Shown: positions 48,201 to 53,916 of the stretch, in pieces | Numbering within the stretch: position 1 is the first letter of the stretch | Layout: each line of letters begins with the position of its first letter | Origin: Ectocarpus siliculosus | Lineage: Eukaryota; Sar; Phaeophyceae; Ectocarpales; Ectocarpaceae | Assembly (NCBI GenBank): GCA_000310025.1 | Contig: FN649727.1 | Span: forward strand, 8,966,951 to 9,020,866 | Direction: 5' to 3' | DNA: 53,916 nt | The notes under the pieces: generated by a model | Databases searched by the model: none | The model's input: only the letters and a program-made list of their open reading frames with translations | What the model was told of the DNA's origin: nothing | Position numbers and translations under genes: made by a program

Positions 48201-50529
48201 TGGAAGCGAGTTGCCCAAAATTGTGGTTCTTCGGCCGAGATTTGGCGTCGTCGAGTTTCCGCGGACGGATTGTATTAATACGCAAAGAGTCTCATGTTGG
48301 TTTGCCTCGTATACATCGAAGGAAATGTTGAATCATCCTCAGATTTGATAGCATGGTGCAACAAAGTTGCCCAAACCGTTAAAAAAAGAATGAGGCAATA
48401 TTTGCACTGCTGACTGGCGTATTGCGGTCCCCGGTGTTGAACCTCCGAAAACCGGTACCAAATATATGAACACCACTTTTTTTTTTTTTCCACTGCGGGA
48501 TACTTCCATGATCCTTTCCAGAAAGTTTTGTAGCAGCGCTTGTAAGACTATCGCAGTACGGGGCTTTGCAGTGAGAAAGGGGCCCCGCGGACCTAATTCT
48601 TTACTAAAGTTTCAAGTAGGTTGGGGGAAAATCAGGGTGGCGAATACTTCCATGACACAAAAGCTAAAAACTTCACACGCCGTTTTCAGGAGTTAGACTT
48701 TGAAACTTTGCACACATGTACATTGGGTTGGCGCTGTGCGGTGGGGGCTTTTTTTTTTTTCCCCAGGAGTAGCACATGACCCCGAAAACTCTAGAACCCC
48801 GAATATCCGGCGACAGGGGGAAAAAATAAAAAAAAGGCCTCTCCACACAGCGCTGCGTACTACCCCAATGTACATGTGTGCAAAGTTTCAAAGTCCAACT
48901 CCTAAAAACGGTGTCATGTTAAATGTTCTTGTATCCATTTCCTTGAACCAGCTTGTAATACTGCGCGCCTGTATGCATAAATAACAATTTACTGACCTGG
49001 TCCCGTTTTTTTATACGCTCCTTTGGCCGTGCGACCTGCGCGATTCTTACTCCCCCCGTTGGTTCTATTGGTCCTATCAGCTGACTGCGTTATTGGCGTC
49101 ATCCACGAGCTGGAGGAAGCGGAGAACGTGGAGCCGAGACCAGCCATGGCGAACGTTCCCCCGGTAGGAAAAAACAACAAAAACACAACATGAAACGCGA
49201 CACGACACAGGTGTTGATAGCGCCCGCGTAATTGCGGGTGTGTCTGCATCTGCATGTCGCAAACACTTGTATGCACGTGCGCGTCGCCTCTAGTGCAATC
49301 CGCGAGAGTATGTGCATACAAAAATATGTTTTGGGGGGGCCGTTTTTGACCCAGCATGCAGGATATCACACATGATATATCTGTCATGCGTTCTCAGTAG
49401 TTTTGCGGCATTGGCTGTGTTAGCCTTCCAGGAATAAAATTTGTGGTACTCCAGACCTTGACCCCGGCATTGTGTTCGTTAGGTCATTGTGATCCCCTCA
49501 AACTCGTGTTTGAAACAGTCAATATCTGGTGTCATAATGCATAGGTGCTCGACAGCATTTTTCGAATATGTGGCAGTAAGCTAGCATGCAGTCCCGGACT
49601 ACCCCTTCAATCGCTTCAAACGCTCTTGCTGCCAAAGCATGCACGCGTAAACATGCTTCATTCGTTCCTATTTTCACTTGATTTCCCGCATGCTCTTGCT
49701 CGCTTCCCTTGCAGAAGTACGTGTCGCCGGAACTTATCGGGACGATCGCAAGGATCTGCGTCGTGATGAACCGAGATTTCCAGGTTCGTGTTTGTGTTAT
49801 CTTCGTGGGCACGGGAAGAACCAATTCTATCGCATGCTTGATTGGAGGGGATGCCCATAGAAGAATGGTTGTGATATTCGTATCGCCCTGAGCGTCTGTG
49901 ACGGAAGGCCAAGCATTTTGTTTCAGCTTTTGAACGTGTGCGAGCAAAGAAACATGATTAGCTGTATCAACCAACACGGCTGGGGTTCTACCAAAACTTG
50001 TAGGTGTTACCCCGCATGTATGTATGCATATGAATCGACATGTCCACAGGCTAGACACGATCACATGATGAATTAAACATCAAACCCTCAGGCGTTCTCT
50101 GCAGAGAAAGGAGGTGTTTCCTCCCACTCTCGTACCCTACATAACCGGCAGAACCGAACGAGCACCGGCCGAGTAGATGTGTCGCTTCACATGGTTGAGA
50201 TCAACAGCGGTTTTTTTATAACTCTCGTGCACGAAGCATCGAACCCTTGGTCCCTCGTTCAACTCCTGTGCTAACTCGGATGGTGCTGCACTACATGTAT
50301 GCTTCAGGACGAGCTGAGAAACTTCGTGCGAGCATTTGGGGGACCGGTTGCTAACGAGATGGTGGGGAACTGCGAAATGCTCTCCCTCTCGCCTGACGGT
50401 TTCATGGTGCGGTCGGAGGCGAACCCAGACAAGCCGGTGTCGATAGCCTTCTCCAAGGAATGCCAGTCCGCATCGGACTTCCAGAAGCAAATCCTGTTGG
50501 TCAGTGAGCGGGCCATGGCGATTGCGTAA
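45234..50529 (+). CDS. Plastid-targeted protein with DUF2470-like (HugZ C-terminal-like) region
   Basis: Five exons close in phase: 45234-45730, 47460-47557, 49081-49163, 49715-49783, 50308-50529; 322 residues. The N-terminus has a hydrophobic signal (AAALSLVLLLFLNAPTA, about 26-42) ending ACG|F45, the heterokont motif in which Phe begins the transit peptide, followed by an Arg/Ser/Pro-rich stretch. Import into the secondary plastid is therefore likely. After it, ITDVLQHEYRHNLVRVAQKY, IKELDGDHMQLDVVY and VAVAVPVVFP resemble DUF2470, a domain seen at the end of HugZ-like haem-binding split-barrel proteins and some plastid proteins. The last exon (EMLSLSPDGFMVRSEANP, VSIAFSKECQSASDF) looks like a second, diverged copy. 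The region between (HELEEAENV; YVSPELIGTIARICVVM) is not recognised. The DUF2470 link is from pattern memory and is uncertain; the gene model itself is well supported. Intron 1 (1.7 kb) and intron 2 (1.5 kb) carry repeat elements. Confidence 0.78.
46720..46785 (-). repeat. Retrotransposon tail fragment (inverted relative to 24.4 kb)
   Basis: Read on the minus strand it gives GGTCAATGGTCTAAC, then GACTACGGCATGCACG and CTATGAGTACACCCCCC. These match segments at 24411-24425 and 24474-24508 at the end of the LINE-like fragment. It lies in intron 1 of the plastid protein gene. Confidence 0.7.
48675..48915. mobile_element. Foldback element with long terminal inverted repeats (MITE-like)
   Basis: About 240 bp. 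The left arm (48675-48755) and right arm (48835-48915) are almost exact complements over 50 or more bases, including ACTTTGAAACTTTGCACACA and TGTACATTGGG. The inner stem continues with a poly-T plus CCCC facing GGGG plus poly-A. No transposase. It lies in intron 2 of the DUF2470-like gene. It could be a MITE, a foldback element or a small-RNA hairpin. Confidence 0.85.
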
Positions 50530-52714
50530 GTTTTGCGTGCTCACGAGAGGAGGGCTTGGACGGGCAGCAGCTCCTGTAGATGTTGTGGGGCGAGGGTGTC
50601 TTGAGATCCTTGGAACGCCCGCTTCTGTGGTGTGTAAGTTTGGATTGCCCTGGTCGTGACGGGAGGGGGAACGATTCACGCGCGAAGGGGCTTGAAACAG
50701 ACGGCGGTTTCAGATTATTTGCGTGCGATGCGGGTACTAGAGAGGACATCTGAGAATTGTGTCACATTTTTTTGTTGGCTCGTGGGTAGGTTAGGTTCCG
50801 TGTGCGGTAGAGCGAGGGCAGGGACCTGAGGGACCTGATGATCGTGGTGAGATTCAGGCCCGTTGGCAGTGTCCGAGTTCATACAAGTAGGGAGGGGAGG
50901 GGCTTCGTGCATGACATCGGTCTTGCGAAAGCAGGGACGGTTGGATGAGGTCTCCGTGGGCTTCAGAGTTTCATTGCTTACGTGTAGTTTTCTCATTTCG
51001 GACCGAAGCCGGCGCCGAGTACTTGCTGGTTTGCAAGTTACCAAAATGATCAAATGGTTTACCCGAGATACGTAGAAGACGGAGGATTTGTGGATTAATG
51101 GCCTATCGGGTTGGTGTCAAGTTGTCACCCGCGGGAAAAGATGAACGGTGCAGACTGATGGTTTCCGGGATGTTTTTTTGGATCCCCCTCGCTTGAATGT
51201 ATGCTGGTCATGTAGGTTGTACGATGGTTTGTCCTGAATGGGGCGATGAGGCAAGCCGTCGCCACACCGTCCGAACGGTATCCTAGGGTCGTCAGCTACT
51301 GTAGTAGTAAAGGGCGGCTTTTTATCTGTTTTCATGTTTTGTATCTTGTCATGTTGTTTCTAAAGCTATCTCCGCCCTTGCTGTTATTCTGGCAGGACGA
51401 TTTTGTTCGTAGTTTTGTTGTTCTTTCGCTCATGGCTCCGAGTTGTTGAATCCTCACGGAGGCGAAGCTCGAAGCTGGTTATTACCGTTGATAGCTCACG
51501 AGGTTTTCCACGATGAACAGTGAACAGGCGGGTTGCGAAAGAGACGAAAAAGTGCCGGTTCTGGAGCGGGTACACGTCGTTTATCATTCCTTAATCTTGT
51601 TCCCCAATCAGAATGTATGATCGGCTTGTGGACGTGTTGACTGCTTGACATACTTGGGTGGTGTTGGGTGATTTTCGGAACGCGTTTGGGTGGTGGTGAG
51701 TTTGGCTATGTGGCGAAGAGAAGAGAGATAGTCCGAAGGAAGATTATCGAGAGAAAGAAACAATCTCCGTCCACGCAGACGATTGATGTAGAAAAGCAGG
51801 CGAGCACGCATCCATTCATGTTTGTGGTATTTATGTTGAGTCAAGGAATCTGATCCAGAGTTGCGGTGTCAGGGCCTGAATCACGAAGAAGTTCTTGATT
51901 GGTCAGTCGACAGCATATCGATCGAAGACGTTGATGGTGCTCATGCGGGTCCCTGGTAGTTATATTTTGATGTGGCTACGTGTGATTAGCAAAGGTATTA
52001 CGGCGGCCTGAAACGTATCATGTGCTTGATGAGCACTCAGACTCGCTGTTCGAATAAGAACAAGGAAGAAATGTCGCTCGTTCGAGGCCCTGTTCCTTGT
52101 TTTGCGAGGTGTTGTGTAGTGGCGAAAGAAAGGTGTTCGGCAAGCACGGGCGGGTATGGATCACGATGTACATTGGTGGGGACGTGATGTACCACTCCCG
52201 CGCGATGAGGTCGAAAGGATGTGATCGGAAGAGCGGTTCGAAAATTAGGGGTATATATTCTTTATGTGACAGGGGGTTGAGCTATTGCGTGAGATCGTTC
52301 AGGTTTGATTGTATTGATAACAAAGATTTTCAAATGTTTTTTTCTCTTTTTTGCGATTCGGAGTGGTAACAACGTGTCGGGGGGTGGGCGTGAGATACAG
52401 CAGCTTCTTGCATCAGCCCGTTGTGCTGAATGTTGCTGTTGCTTGCAGCATTTTCCCACACAGCGGAATGAAGCGATAGAGCCACCGCCGCGATGCGAGC
52501 TGAGAGAAAATGGGCAGGGCCAAAATATCCGGGGAAAAGAACTTACGCTTCCTCTTGTTTCCGGAGTAGAAACCAATCCTATTCGGATTCGGATTGGACC
52601 CCGTATTGTAAGAAGGGGCATCACACATGTTTATTGCTGCACAGCAGCAGTGTGTCCCCGCACTGCTGCACGGTTGAAATGTTTTCCAGCATGTATGTTA
52701 TTTTTCTCTCGCAG
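50530..52714. other. Intergenic region downstream of the DUF2470-like gene
   Basis: About 2.2 kb, with the 3' flank of that gene and possibly upstream exons of the unknown gene at 52.7 kb. No gene or strong repeat could be supported. Confidence 0.5.
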
Positions 52715-52869
52715 CCCACCAACAGTGTTGCAGTGCACGAGGTCGCTGCCGACCATGTCCAAAGATCTTGCAAGATGAACTACTACGAGAAACACGTGCG
52801 TATCGACCGAATGATGTTGTTCCCCGTCACGAGCTATCATTGGAACATCAACGAGGCACAGGCGACAAA
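52715..52869 (+). CDS. Probable internal exon of an unidentified gene
   Basis: A 155-nt open segment lies between a strong acceptor (poly-pyrimidine TTTTTCTCTCGCAG) and the donor GTACGT. It encodes PTNSVAVHEVAADH, CKMNYYEKHVRID and MMLFPVTSYHWNINEAQAT. I do not recognise the family. The adjoining exons were not found; upstream exons could lie at 50.6-52.6 kb and downstream ones beyond the right edge. It could also be a chance open stretch. Confidence 0.35.
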
Positions 52870-53916
52870 GTACGTCCCGTGGGCACAAGTACAACAACGA
52901 ACCCTAAAACGCAATTATTGTGTTTCTTACACGGACGTTTTTTCACCATAAACTCAGTAGACATCCACCCGCAGCAGCATACATACTCCCAATTTTTTCT
53001 CACCATAAACTGAATGGACATTTCACGTGCAGCATTCTCCCAATGCTGTCTCACAATAAACTTCACGGAGGCTCACCTGCAGCCTCCCAACGTTGATGTT
53101 GTATCCAACAAAAAGACCCCGTGTCCTGCCGCTACGCTCTCTCTCGTAGATAGATGCATGGCGTATACATGTGTACATAAGCATGGTTGCTCTCGACGGC
53201 TGAGGAAGTGCCGGCTTCACGCCTTGCACGGCACCCAAGCCAACAATCAGAGTCTATCTTCACTCCTCTCTTCGAGATTAGAACCCATCCTTAAACAAAA
53301 CAAACCTCTTTCTCAAAAACTCATACGAAATCCGAAAGTACATGCCATCGCCGGAAAACCCGTTTCAAGTACGTTTCTATCGTTTTCACGTTAATCCCAA
53401 TTATTCTTATCCTTCGCCAAAAGGCATTTGAACTGCCGACAAGCACGTTCATTTAATTAAGTGGTTCAATCCTTCCACGCCCACCAAACCCTCCCTGCCT
53501 TGGTGTCAAGTCTATCGAAAGCGTTTTTCTCCAACATAACGCTTACTTACTATCGAGTCGACGCCCCCATTGGAGTTAAGATATGGCGATACAATAGATA
53601 GGTGTTGGTGACAACAACCTTCCGCCGCAACAAGTGCCCATCGGAACCGCTGTACAACAGGAGTCGTCGTGGACCACTTCCAAAAATACTGCTACGGCCA
53701 ACCCTCTATTTAAGATAGATCGATTTACAGAGAGAGGTGAAAAGCGCAGAGCGTAAATCTCCCGTTGCTCGTGTCGTGCTAGTACTACTGCCGCTGGTGG
53801 CCATTCCACTGCAAGCAACAACCCGGACAACACAGCAAGAACAACAACAACAGCCCCCGATACTAATATATGAGATATAGAGCGGCTGACACACGGCAGA
53901 CCCCCCCCCCCCTGAC
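52870..53916. other. Right-end region
   Basis: Apart from the degenerate tandem units I see no gene here; the last bases run into a C tract. Further exons of the unknown gene at 52.7 kb may lie here or beyond the edge. Confidence 0.4.
52930..53095 (+). repeat. Three degenerate tandem units of about 53 bp
   Basis: The core CACCATAAACT (or CACAATAAACT), a GGACAT or similar word, then GCAGC and CTCCCAA recur three times in a row. Divergence between units is high. Confidence 0.65.

Overview
The window is nuclear DNA from a photosynthetic stramenopile, most likely a brown alga of the Ectocarpus type. Supporting signs are intron-rich genes with GT-AG introns of several hundred bases to a few kilobases, many short repeats, a protein with a heterokont-style plastid leader (signal peptide followed by ACG|F), and an intronless MASE1 hybrid histidine kinase, a class I recall from brown algae and their phaeoviruses. 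The species is an inference. I built the gene models by hand from splice sites, intron phase and family similarity.

Left part (1-29.4 kb). A tandem array of four genes (A-D), all on the minus strand, encodes small multi-pass membrane proteins that resemble the 'rolling stone' family. A (1099-2369) is cut by the left edge. B (6074-8269), C (15344-19067) and D (23270-29360) carry the whole conserved core with matching exon phases. The first, N-terminal exon was not found in any copy. The DNA between the copies holds repeats: a non-LTR retrotransposon 3' end, an inverted-repeat element, short tandem and dispersed repeats, and a duplicated flank upstream of C and D. D has one intron that A, B and C lack, and a nearly identical ~164 bp sequence lies in both introns around the exon so created.

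Middle (31.6-33.8 kb). A single-exon hybrid histidine kinase (MASE1-like sensor, HisKA, HATPase, receiver) stands among intron-rich genes. It is followed by about 3 kb of non-coding DNA that contains a ~560 bp tandem duplication.

Right part (36.9-50.5 kb). Four conserved housekeeping genes form two divergent pairs: ACBD6-like acyl-CoA-binding/ankyrin protein (minus) with DDRGK1-like UFMylation adaptor (plus), start codons 271 bp apart; and an ERGIC/Erv-type ER-Golgi cargo receptor (minus) with a plastid-targeted DUF2470-like protein (plus), 303 bp apart. DDRGK1 and the ERGIC gene converge. Three of the four act at the ER or on lipid/secretory traffic, which may be chance. The splice phases of all four models close without a break. 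The last 3.4 kb holds one probable exon of an unidentified gene and degenerate repeats.

A 10-base word, TACAGCAGTA (or its complement), occurs at least 13 times across introns and intergenic DNA, far above chance. I saw no CRISPR array, rRNA gene or convincing tRNA gene.
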